64,000 bases of DNA from Dethiosulfatibacter aminovorans DSM 17477 (GTDB taxonomy: Bacteria > Bacillota > Clostridia > Tissierellales > Dethiosulfatibacteraceae), in NCBI RefSeq assembly GCF_900142005.1, contig NZ_FQZL01000024.1, positions 1-64,000 on the forward strand, given 5' to 3'. The position numbers and the translations under genes were made by a program. Positions 17,535 to 24,947 of this stretch are shown piece after piece. Under the pieces are notes generated by a model. It ran no database searches. It had not been told where the DNA came from and worked only from the letters and a program-made list of their open reading frames with translations. How positions within the stretch are numbered: position 1 is the stretch's first letter; the number at the start of each line of letters is the position of its first letter.

Positions 17535-18694
17535 TGTATAATTCAATTAGCATAAGTTTGGGAGAAATGGTCCTTAAGGGCAAGAACAGGGGTCAGTTTG
17601 AAAAAAAACTGACCAATCAAATAAACAAGGTAATAAAAAAGAAGGGGTTAAGCCTTTACAGGGACAGGGGAAAGATATTTATAGACACTGAAAATGATAT
17701 CGACGAATTGATAAAGGATATAAAGAATATTTTCGGTATTGTTTATGTGACTCCATGTTTTAAGACAGGCAGGGAATTTGAAGAAATCAGTCAGTCTGTA
17801 ATAAGATTGATGGAGTGGAAGAGGGAGAATGGAGACATCAAAACTTTTAAGATACTGTCTAAAAGAGCAGACAAGTCATATCCCTTCAAGTCCATGGATT
17901 TGAACAGGGATTTGGGCGGAGTGGTATTGAAGCATTTTGGAGACTTGAAGGTGGATGTGCACAATCCGGATGTGACCATAAATGTGGATTTGAGGTCCCA
18001 ATGCTATCTTTATACTGAAAAGTACAAGGGAACAGGCGGTCTTCCCCTGGGTACAAACGGCGAAGGACTTGTTCTTCTATCCGGTGGTATAGACAGTCCT
18101 GTTGCAGCCTATATGATGGCAAGAAGAGGAGTTAAGCTGAATTGTGTAACCTTTCATGCATATCCCTTCACCAGCGAGAGGGCAAATGACAAGGTAAGGA
18201 CATTGACAGAAAGACTGGCTGTATTTTGCGGGCAGATAAACCTGTATTACGTCAACATGCTTGATATTTACACGGAAATCAGGAAGCATTGTCCAGAAGA
18301 CCAGACCACTATCATTGCCAGACGGTTTATGATGAGAATTGGAGAAAAGATTGCAAATGACAGGGAGTTTGATTTTCTCATAACCGGCGAGAGTCTTGGA
18401 CAGGTTGCAAGCCAGACAGCCAAATCGCTGGGAGTAATAGACTCATCAGTGAACCTGCCGATATTGAGACCCCTAATTGGAATGGACAAGACGGAGATAA
18501 TAGAAATTTCCAGAAACATAGGCACCTATGAAGATTCCATTCTGCCATATGAAGACTGCTGCTCGGTATTTTCACCAAAGCATCCCCAGACAAAGCCAAG
18601 GAAAGACAGGATTGAGCTGTCCGAGGAAAAAATTGACATATGGGCCCTGATAGACGACGCTATCAACAAGATGGAAATCGAGAAGATTCAATAA
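17534..18694 (+). CDS. thiI: tRNA 4-thiouridine sulfurtransferase ThiI
   Basis: 386 aa: N-terminal ferredoxin-like and THUMP region (about 1-165), then the PP-loop adenylating domain with LLSGGIDSPVAAYMMARRG (about 180-198). The C-terminal rhodanese domain of the E. coli enzyme is absent, as in most Gram-positive ThiI. It adenylates U8 of tRNA and exchanges it for sulfur received from the upstream desulfurase; it can also serve thiamine synthesis. The conserved DCCSVFSPKHPQTKP near the end supports the call. Confidence 0.95.
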   Translation: MYNSISISLGEMVLKGKNRGQFEKKLTNQINKVIKKKGLSLYRDRGKIFIDTENDIDELIKDIKNIFGIVYVTPCFKTGREFEEISQSVIRLMEWKRENGDIKTFKILSKRADKSYPFKSMDLNRDLGGVVLKHFGDLKVDVHNPDVTINVDLRSQCYLYTEKYKGTGGLPLGTNGEGLVLLSGGIDSPVAAYMMARRGVKLNCVTFHAYPFTSERANDKVRTLTERLAVFCGQINLYYVNMLDIYTEIRKHCPEDQTTIIARRFMMRIGEKIANDREFDFLITGESLGQVASQTAKSLGVIDSSVNLPILRPLIGMDKTEIIEISRNIGTYEDSILPYEDCCSVFSPKHPQTKPRKDRIELSEEKIDIWALIDDAINKMEIEKIQ

Positions 18695-18731
18695 TTTTTT
18701 ATTGTGTTTATAGAAATTATGAAAATTTCAA

Positions 18732-18831
18732 ATGACTTCTAATGTTGAGTGAAATCGAGAAGAAAAAATAATTTTATATGCATATAAAACAATGGAGTTA
18801 ATCCATATGACTTCTAATTTCAGAGTGAAAT
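18732..18831. repeat. Direct repeats flanking a perfect palindrome
   Basis: ATGACTTCTAAT...GAGTGAAAT occurs at 18732-18755 and again at 18807-18831 (75 bp apart, spacers of 3 and 4 bp). Between them lies the perfect 18-bp palindrome TTTTATATGCATATAAAA (18772-18789) and a small hairpin TGGAGTTAATCCA. No gene is present. It could be the promoter/operator zone of the structured RNA that follows, or a relic of an insertion. Confidence 0.5.
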
Positions 18832-18834
18832 GAA

Positions 18835-19019
18835 AATGGCAGGACTGTGAGTCGTGACTTGGAGATATGTCTTGAATATTGTCTGAAGAGAGTTCAGCAG
18901 AATTCTGAGGTCGTGAATTCGAGGTTCAACAATTATCCTTATAAATCGAGTATTGTTGTACCGAGTGAGCAGGGAAGAATTATGATGAACTCTCTGGAGC
19001 AGGGAACAGTCATGCCGTT
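18835..19019 (+). ncRNA. Candidate structured RNA, long rod-like fold
   Basis: Nested pairings run the full length: 18835-18848 with 19006-19019 (14 positions, one mismatch, one G-U), AGAGAGTTCA 18887-18896 with TGAACTCTCT 18986-18995 (perfect), and 18919-18933 with 18952-18966 (one or two mismatches). Long open loops lie between these stems. About 185 nt with a closing stem, large central bubble and terminal stem recalls 6S-like RNAs, but I do not recognise a family. Strand is uncertain because stems are symmetric. No open reading frame competes here. Confidence 0.4.
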
Positions 19020-19047
19020 TTCATGAACGGACCCAGCAAAAACAATG

Positions 19048-19083
19048 AAGGGATTGAAAGCTACCTTACGCTATCAATCCCTT
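19048..19083 (-). terminator. Terminator of rnhA (minus strand)
   Basis: AAGGGATTGA (19048-19057) and TCAATCCCTT (19074-19083) form a perfect 10-bp stem. On the minus strand it spans the rnhA stop codon and is followed by CATTGTTTTT. Confidence 0.75.
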
Positions 19084-19516
19084 TATTTGCCAATTCATCG
19101 GCTTTCTCATTGTATTCAATTCCGGCATGCCCCTTCACCTTTATGAGTTTGACTTTCTTGAAGGATTCAAGGAGTTCAAGCATCTCAATCCATAGTTCCT
19201 TGTTTTTAACACTTTCCTTTTTGGAATTTTTCCAGCCGTTCCTTCTCCAATTCACATACCATTTCTGGTTGATGCAGTTGATTATATACGCAGAATCCGA
19301 ATATATTTCCGTTTCAAGATCTTTGTTTTTAACCAGTTTAAGTGCCTCTATTATGGCTGTCATCTCCATAATGTTGTTTGTTGTATTCTTGGCACCCCCA
19401 AAGATTTCCTTCTCATGCCCGCGATACATAAGTATTGCTCCCCAACCGCCGATATTTGTGCTGCTCTGGTTGCCGGAACATGCTCCGTCCGTATATATGA
19501 TTAGTTTTTTAGACAT
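19061..19516 (-). CDS. rnhA: Ribonuclease HI
   Basis: 151 aa. The DEDD active site is intact: Asp10 (IIYTDGACSGN), Glu51 (NIMEMTAIIEAL), Asp74 (IYSDSAYI) and Asp140 (NEKADELAN), with His130 in KVKGHAG. It cleaves RNA in RNA-DNA hybrids. The basic-protrusion-like segment WYVNWRRNGWKNSKK is present. Two bp separate it from the DUF4364 gene upstream on the same strand, so they form one operon. Confidence 0.97.
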   Translation of the reverse strand: MSKKLIIYTDGACSGNQSSTNIGGWGAILMYRGHEKEIFGGAKNTTNNIMEMTAIIEALKLVKNKDLETEIYSDSAYIINCINQKWYVNWRRNGWKNSKKESVKNKELWIEMLELLESFKKVKLIKVKGHAGIEYNEKADELANKGIDSVR

Positions 19517-19518
19517 TA

Positions 19519-20043
19519 TTACCTCATTACAATTTTTATTATTTCAGAGTATATTTCTTCAGGGTTTTTATCCCATTTGGTCACTATTTTTTTTGCCAGG
19601 TCTTCTGAAGGTACGTTGACTGAAAGATTGAAAACAGTTACAGTATTTTCAAAAGCCTGCATTACCACTGTATAGCTTCCATCCTTTCTGTCAAAATAAT
19701 GAGCCAAAAGATCGCGTTTTTTCTTTATTTCCTTTCTCAGATTCTTTGAAGAATTGGAAACTTCATTCTTAAAGCTTTGAGGAATCTTGTCGCTGAACAT
19801 TTCAACAGATTCCGAGCCAAGTCGTGTAAGCTTGTAGCATTCCTTGTTGTGTATATGTTCTATTTCAAGGAAATTATTCTTTCGCAAATCATTCAGAAGT
19901 TCGTGAAGGGTAAAGTAATCCATATGATTGTTTTCGACCACATAATTCGTCAAGTCCACATTGTCTATTGAAGTGTTTATGGATTTCAATATATATAATA
20001 GCTTAAGCTTGATTTGAGCCAGTTTAGTACCGCTGTCAAACAA
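19519..20043 (-). CDS. DUF4364-family protein
   Basis: 174 aa from a TTG at 20043, which has AGGTGGTGAT a few bases upstream; a TTG at 20061 would put that site inside the gene. N-terminal winged-helix-like segment (AQIKLKLLYILKSI...YFTLHELLNDLRKNNFLEIE) followed by a charged helix and a beta-rich C-terminus (GSYTVVMQAFENTVTVFNLSV). I recognise this as DUF4364, a Clostridia family of unknown function; a transcription regulator is possible. Operon with rnhA. Confidence 0.7.
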   Translation of the reverse strand: MFDSGTKLAQIKLKLLYILKSINTSIDNVDLTNYVVENNHMDYFTLHELLNDLRKNNFLEIEHIHNKECYKLTRLGSESVEMFSDKIPQSFKNEVSNSSKNLRKEIKKKRDLLAHYFDRKDGSYTVVMQAFENTVTVFNLSVNVPSEDLAKKIVTKWDKNPEEIYSEIIKIVMR

Positions 20044-20190
20044 AATATCACCACCTGACAAGTATTATAACATCATTAACAGTCTTTTTCTATTGTTAAT
20101 GATATTGTTTATGAATTTATTGTAATTAATTAATTATCATATGGATTAATTTGTAAAAATATAATACAATGAAAAAAAGGGGTGATTCTT

Positions 20191-21330
20191 ATGAAAAAAA
20201 TCAAAGCTCTAATTTTGCTGTGTGCAGTTTTGTTGGCAACAGGATGCGGCACAGTTGAAAATACTCCGGTTGATGATTCTGCGGAAGAATCAGGAAATGA
20301 AATTAATCTTGAAAATAGTGGAAATAATTCGACGGAAATAGATACTGAAGTGGAAACTGAAGAAGAAAATGATAATGGGGATAATTCAACTGGTGAGAAC
20401 GACCAGCAGGACGAAGATGAAATAAGTGTAGATTTTTCCCTGGAGCCAAATGAAGCAGGAAGGGTAATGGTTCTTATGTACCACAGCATAGACGATGATG
20501 AAGCTGAATATGAAATTTCCGTTGAATCCTTCAAACAGGATCTGGACTATCTATATGAGCACAACTACAGACCTATTGCCATCGACAAGTACATGAATGG
20601 AGAAATAGACACACCGGCAGGATATACTCCTGTAATATTGACGTTTGACGATGCCCACCAGAACAATTTCAATATTATTGAGGAAAACGGAGAAATGAAA
20701 ATAGATCCTGATTCGGCAATTGGAATAATGGAGGACTACAATGAAAAATATGAGGATTTCAATATTACGGCAACCTTTTTCATATTTGGAGAAAATCCTT
20801 TCAGGCAAAAGGAATACATTGACTACAAGATAGAATACCTTCTTGAGCATGGCTATACCATAGGCAATCATTCATATGCACATGAGAACCTTAGCGAAAT
20901 GACTACGAAAGAGGAAGTTGAATATGCAATAGGAAGGGAGGTCAAGTATCTTGATGAACTGACAGGCGGAAAGGCGATTGATGTCCTGGCCATACCATTT
21001 GGAGTTAGCCCCGTAGGTGAATTAAAGGACTATATGTATGAGGGCAACTATGAGGGATACGAGTATAAGACAGAACTTGCACTTGAAGTTGGGTGGTATC
21101 CATCATATTCGGTTTTTGATTCAAGGTTTGACAACAGGTCGGTGCCTAGAATCAGAGGGAGCAAGACTTCTGATACATCTGAATCGGAAGAGTGGTTTGC
21201 CCATTTTGAAGAAAAGCCTTATCTTAGATTTGTAAGCGACGGTTACGAAGGAATTGTCACTGTGCCGGCGGACTGGGAAGAAATAATAAACCCTGACAGT
21301 ATTGGAGACAGGGAACTACTAATTTACTGA
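20191..21330 (+). CDS. Polysaccharide deacetylase-family lipoprotein
   Basis: 379 aa from the ATG at 20191 behind AAAGGGGTGA (an in-frame GTG at 20182 lies inside that site). Signal peptide with lipobox LLATGC (lipidated Cys19), then a roughly 60-residue acidic, Ser/Asn/Glu-rich linker. The NodB-like domain shows MVLMYHSI, LTFDDAHQNN (Asp153, Asp154) and the metal ligands His227 and His231 in NHSYAHENL. It should act outside the membrane on cell-wall or other N-acetylated glycans. It heads a unit with the 45-aa membrane protein, a methyltransferase and hslO. Confidence 0.88.
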   Translation: MKKIKALILLCAVLLATGCGTVENTPVDDSAEESGNEINLENSGNNSTEIDTEVETEEENDNGDNSTGENDQQDEDEISVDFSLEPNEAGRVMVLMYHSIDDDEAEYEISVESFKQDLDYLYEHNYRPIAIDKYMNGEIDTPAGYTPVILTFDDAHQNNFNIIEENGEMKIDPDSAIGIMEDYNEKYEDFNITATFFIFGENPFRQKEYIDYKIEYLLEHGYTIGNHSYAHENLSEMTTKEEVEYAIGREVKYLDELTGGKAIDVLAIPFGVSPVGELKDYMYEGNYEGYEYKTELALEVGWYPSYSVFDSRFDNRSVPRIRGSKTSDTSESEEWFAHFEEKPYLRFVSDGYEGIVTVPADWEEIINPDSIGDRELLIY

Positions 21331-21340
21331 GGTGAAAAAT

Positions 21341-21478
21341 ATGGATTATAGAATACTAGTTGTTGTTGCATTCTTGATTATCATTATCAGTATTCAGTAC
21401 ACGTTGAACAAAATTCTTCTTGAACTTAAGGACATGAGAAAACTTCTTTATACTTTATTAAATAATAGAAACAGGTGA
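21341..21478 (+). CDS. Small single-span membrane protein (45 aa)
   Basis: 45 codons with a GAGGTGAAAAAT site before the ATG. Residues 4-22 (RILVVVAFLIIIISIQYTL) form one membrane span, followed by a basic amphipathic tail KILLELKDMRKLLYTLLNN. It sits 10 bp after the deacetylase stop and 4 bp before the methyltransferase start, in the same direction, so it is probably translated as part of this operon. I do not recognise a family. Confidence 0.6.
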   Translation: MDYRILVVVAFLIIIISIQYTLNKILLELKDMRKLLYTLLNNRNR

Positions 21479-21482
21479 ACTG

Positions 21483-22208
21483 ATGAGCTATAGTGAATTT
21501 GCAGAAATATACGACACAATGATGGAAGATATACCCTATGAGAAATGGGTTGATTTCATCAAAAAAAACATAAGGGGCGGCAGGATTCTTGAAATAGCCT
21601 GTGGCACAGGAGCTGTTACAAGAGTTCTGGCTGCTGAAAATTACAGGATAACAGCATTTGACGTATCTGAGGAGATGCTTGTCCATGCATATGAAAAGCT
21701 GAGAAAATATCCCAATGTTGAAATACTCAATATGGATATGAAGAATATTTCCCTTGATAGAAAATTTGATGTTGCATTATGCTGCTGCGATGGTATAAAC
21801 TATCTAATTGATGACAGTGAGCTGAATGAATTTTTTAAAAGTGTTTATGAGCACCTTGATGACAAAGGTGTTTTCATTTTTGATTATAGCACCATATACA
21901 AGCTTGAAAACCATTTAGGCAACAAGACCATTGTCAGCGAGGAAGACAACATATTCATGGTTTGGGAAAATGAATATGACAGTGAAAAAAACACCTGTGA
22001 AATGGATATAACCTTTTTTGTAAGGGATGATAATGGCTTGTACAGGCGACTGAACGAACATCAGGTACAGAGATCATACAGTATCGACAAGATTAGCGGG
22101 CTTCTTGCCGATGCCGGCTTTTCAAATATCAGGTGTTACAGCGGGTACAGCTTTGACAGCAGCAAACCGGATGATGAAAGAACTGTAATTGTATGCAATA
22201 AGGAGTAA
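21483..22208 (+). CDS. Class I SAM-dependent methyltransferase
   Basis: 241 aa. Motif I ILEIACGTGAVTRVLA (about 35-50), the acidic residue after strand 2 in ITAFDVSEEML, and motif post-I NMDMKNISLDRKFDVALCC are typical of Methyltransf_11/25 proteins. The substrate is unknown. AGGTGA site before the ATG; the stop is 3 bp from hslO. Confidence 0.85.
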   Translation: MSYSEFAEIYDTMMEDIPYEKWVDFIKKNIRGGRILEIACGTGAVTRVLAAENYRITAFDVSEEMLVHAYEKLRKYPNVEILNMDMKNISLDRKFDVALCCCDGINYLIDDSELNEFFKSVYEHLDDKGVFIFDYSTIYKLENHLGNKTIVSEEDNIFMVWENEYDSEKNTCEMDITFFVRDDNGLYRRLNEHQVQRSYSIDKISGLLADAGFSNIRCYSGYSFDSSKPDDERTVIVCNKE

Positions 22209-22211
22209 TGA

Positions 22212-23093
22212 ATGAAATACATGATTAGAGGAATAGACAAGAATATAATGTTTAGATTTTTTGCAGTGGATACGACAGAGGTTGTAGAACAGGCAAGGGA
22301 ATATCACAATACAACACCTGTCGCTTCTGCAGCCCTTGGAAGGATGCTTACGGCAGGCCTTCTGGTGGGTTATACACTGAAAAACGAACAGGACAAGGTG
22401 ACAATAAGGGTCAACGGAAATGGTCCTGTAGGCACGGCCCTGGTAACTGCCGACAGCATGGGTAACGTAAAGGGATATCTGGATAATGGAAATGTTGAAC
22501 TGCCCCTTGCAGCCAACGGCAAGCTGAATGTGGGAGCCGCTGTCGGTAGAGACGGATTTGTACAGGTAATAAAGGACATTGGTTTAAAGGAACCCTATTC
22601 AGGAAGTGCAAGGCTTGTTTCAGGAGAAATTGGAGAGGACATAGCCGCATACTATTTTCATTCGGAACAACAGCCTACTGTAATTGGACTTGGAGTACTG
22701 GTGGACAAGGACCATTCAATAAAAAGTGCCGGCGGTTTCATGCTGCAGCTGATGCCTGGTCTTACGGAAGAGGAAATTGTCCTTATTGAGAATTCAATTG
22801 GGAAGATAAAAAATGTTTCTTCCTATTTTGAGAACGGTGATGAACCTGAAAATGTAATCAGAGAGTTGCTGCCGGACTTTGAACTTGAAGTGACAGAAAA
22901 AATTCCTGTTCAGTACAAATGCGACTGTTCGGTGGAAAGAATGGAGCAGGTGCTGATTTCACTGGGAGAGGAAGACCTCGAAAAAATAATACGCGAAGAC
23001 GAAAAAGCAGAAATAGTATGCCATTTCTGCAACAAGCGATATACATTCAACAAGGACGAACTTGAAAGCATTATGGATAAAAAGAAAAGTTGA
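22212..23093 (+). CDS. hslO: Redox-regulated chaperone Hsp33
   Basis: 293 aa. The zinc/redox switch is complete: Cys237-x-Cys239 (KCDCS) and Cys270-x-x-Cys273 (CHFC). N-terminal features include TPVASAALGRMLTAGLL and GNGPVGTALV. Under oxidative stress the Cys form disulfides and the protein holds unfolding proteins, useful for an anaerobe meeting oxygen or reactive sulfur. AAGGAG site before the ATG. Confidence 0.95.
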   Translation: MKYMIRGIDKNIMFRFFAVDTTEVVEQAREYHNTTPVASAALGRMLTAGLLVGYTLKNEQDKVTIRVNGNGPVGTALVTADSMGNVKGYLDNGNVELPLAANGKLNVGAAVGRDGFVQVIKDIGLKEPYSGSARLVSGEIGEDIAAYYFHSEQQPTVIGLGVLVDKDHSIKSAGGFMLQLMPGLTEEEIVLIENSIGKIKNVSSYFENGDEPENVIRELLPDFELEVTEKIPVQYKCDCSVERMEQVLISLGEEDLEKIIREDEKAEIVCHFCNKRYTFNKDELESIMDKKKS

Positions 23094-23109
23094 ATTTGAT
23101 GAATAGATA

Positions 23110-23139
23110 AAAAAAGAAAACAATGGTTTTCTTTTTTTA
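23110..23139 (+). terminator. Terminator after hslO
   Basis: AAAAAAGAAAAC (23110-23121) and GTTTTCTTTTTT (23126-23137) with an AATG loop and a T-run. Confidence 0.8.
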
Positions 23140-23171
23140 TTATTAATCGGTTTTATTGTCAAAACTTGCTT

Positions 23172-23201
23172 TTGACCTTCAAATCATGTATATGTTATAA
23201 T
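23172..23201 (+). promoter_or_regulatory. Promoter placed for leaderless transcription
   Basis: TTGACC (23172-23177), an 18-bp spacer and a perfect TATAAT (23196-23201). Initiation would be expected at 23207-23209, which is the ATG of the next gene. Confidence 0.7.
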
Positions 23202-23208
23202 TTTCATT

Positions 23209-23946
23209 ATGTATGAGGATAAGACCGTTGCCGTAATAGACTATAGAGCCGGTGGCGAAATAATTGAAAACTTGAAAAAACTGAATATTCATGTTGTGAC
23301 TACAAGAAGGCATGATACCCTGTCTGAGCCTGTTAACGGACACCCTGACATGGTCATGTTCAAGGATGAATCTTCGGGAATCATAGTTTGCCCTGAAGAA
23401 TATAACTATTATGAAGAATGTTTGCAGCCTTTCAACATAAAAATCCTAAAAGGTTGCAATGAACTTGGAAATAAATATCCTGGAAATATCCGCTATAACG
23501 GTGTTTTAAATGGAAATGTCTTTTTCCACAAGGTCGATTCGACAGACGCAAGAATTCTTGACATGATGAAAGGCAGGAATATCAAATGCATCAATGTAAA
23601 CCAGGGTTATACCAAATGTTCAACGGTAACCTTGGGAAGCGGCGGAATAATAACATCTGACGCCGGCATCATGAAAGCGGCCGTGGAAGAAGGTTTTGAC
23701 GCCCTTTTAATATCATCCGGGTATATAGGCCTTGATGGATATGATTATGGATTCATTGGCGGTTCCACAGGATTTGTAGACAATACGCTTTATTTTACTG
23801 GACGCATAGATAAACATCCGGATTGCAGAGAAATCATGCGATTTCTCTATGAAAAGGGTATTGAAACAGTTTTTTTATCTAATAAATGTATTTACGATTT
23901 GGGAACAATTATTTTTTTAAAACAAGGAGAAGAGTGTGAAAAATAA
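23209..23946 (+). CDS. DUF6873-like protein (GME-fold type), possibly leaderless
   Basis: 245 aa. It resembles the Clostridia family named DUF6873/GME fold (guanidino-group-modifying-enzyme fold), with repeated beta-beta-alpha-beta units; CPEEYNYYEECLQPF and NVNQGYTKCSTVTLGSGGIITSD are notable conserved-looking stretches. Function unknown. No ribosome-binding site precedes the ATG, and the promoter predicts transcription beginning at the ATG itself. The gene overlaps the YhaM-like gene by 11 bp. Confidence 0.6.
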   Translation: MYEDKTVAVIDYRAGGEIIENLKKLNIHVVTTRRHDTLSEPVNGHPDMVMFKDESSGIIVCPEEYNYYEECLQPFNIKILKGCNELGNKYPGNIRYNGVLNGNVFFHKVDSTDARILDMMKGRNIKCINVNQGYTKCSTVTLGSGGIITSDAGIMKAAVEEGFDALLISSGYIGLDGYDYGFIGGSTGFVDNTLYFTGRIDKHPDCREIMRFLYEKGIETVFLSNKCIYDLGTIIFLKQGEECEK

Positions 23947-24943
23947 ATTTGTTATGGAACTTAAACCAGGCATGAAAGTTGATGATATTTTCATGGTGAA
24001 AAATTCAGATACCAAAACAGACAAGAATGGCAACTACTATTTGGATATGACGGTATCTGACAATTCCGGAGATATAGTGTGCAGGAAGTTCAGGGCTACA
24101 AATGAAGAAATCGAGTGCGCAAAAGTAGGAAAGGTATTGAAGATATCAGGAATGGTAAAGGAATATAATGGAAACATCAATTTCAATGCAAATACCATGG
24201 AATGCATATATGAAGATCAATACAATATTCTTGACTTCATAGCTGCAGCGCCGATCAAGCCGGAAAATATGCTTTCGGAAATCAAGGTTTTTATTAACAA
24301 GATACAAAATAAGGAAATAAGGAAGGTTGTTATAGAGATACTGAGCATTTACAAGGATAAGCTTATGTATTACCCTGCAGCCAAGGCAAACCATCATTCC
24401 ATAAAGAGCGGACTTCTCTATCACATGCTTAGAATGCTTAAAACAGGAGAAGCTATAGGTTCGGTATATGAAAACATTAATATGGACCTTGTCTATGCCG
24501 GAGTGCTCCTTCACGACATCTGCAAGATAGAAGAGATGGATTCCAATGCCTTTGGAGTAGTTGAGGACTATACAATGGAAGGCAAGCTTCTTGGCCATAT
24601 AGTAATGGGAATAAAAATAATCGAAAAGGTTGCGGATAAGTTACAGGTGGAGAGTGAAATCAAGATAATACTTGAACATCTTCTGCTGACACATCACTAT
24701 GAACCGGAATATGGAAGTCCAAAGAAACCTATGTTTCTTGAAGCTGAGATTTTACACTATTTGGATATTATCGACGCCAGGGTATTTGATTTTGAAAAGG
24801 CGCTTAAGGGTGTCGAGCCGGGTAATTTCTCCGACAGGGTATGGGTGCTTGACAACAGGACCATTTATAATACCGTATATGACAAAGAACAGGAAATCAA
24901 GGAGATATCGGCAGGAGAACAACTAAGAATCAGTCAGGAGTGA
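23936..24943 (+). CDS. YhaM-like 3'-5' exoribonuclease (OB fold + HD domain)
   Basis: 335 aa from a GTG with an AAGGAG site. An N-terminal OB-fold (about 1-100; DIFMVKNSDTKTDKNGNYYLDMTVSD) and an HD domain with the metal residues His-Asp in LLHDICKIEE and further His at HHS, HIVMG and LLTHHYEPEYGSP match YhaM/CBF1-type nucleases. Likely role is RNA or ssDNA 3'-5' degradation. It is followed by addB after 4 bp, suggesting a joint DNA repair/nucleic acid operon. Confidence 0.85.
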   Translation: MKNKFVMELKPGMKVDDIFMVKNSDTKTDKNGNYYLDMTVSDNSGDIVCRKFRATNEEIECAKVGKVLKISGMVKEYNGNINFNANTMECIYEDQYNILDFIAAAPIKPENMLSEIKVFINKIQNKEIRKVVIEILSIYKDKLMYYPAAKANHHSIKSGLLYHMLRMLKTGEAIGSVYENINMDLVYAGVLLHDICKIEEMDSNAFGVVEDYTMEGKLLGHIVMGIKIIEKVADKLQVESEIKIILEHLLLTHHYEPEYGSPKKPMFLEAEILHYLDIIDARVFDFEKALKGVEPGNFSDRVWVLDNRTIYNTVYDKEQEIKEISAGEQLRISQE

Positions 24944-24947
24944 TGAG

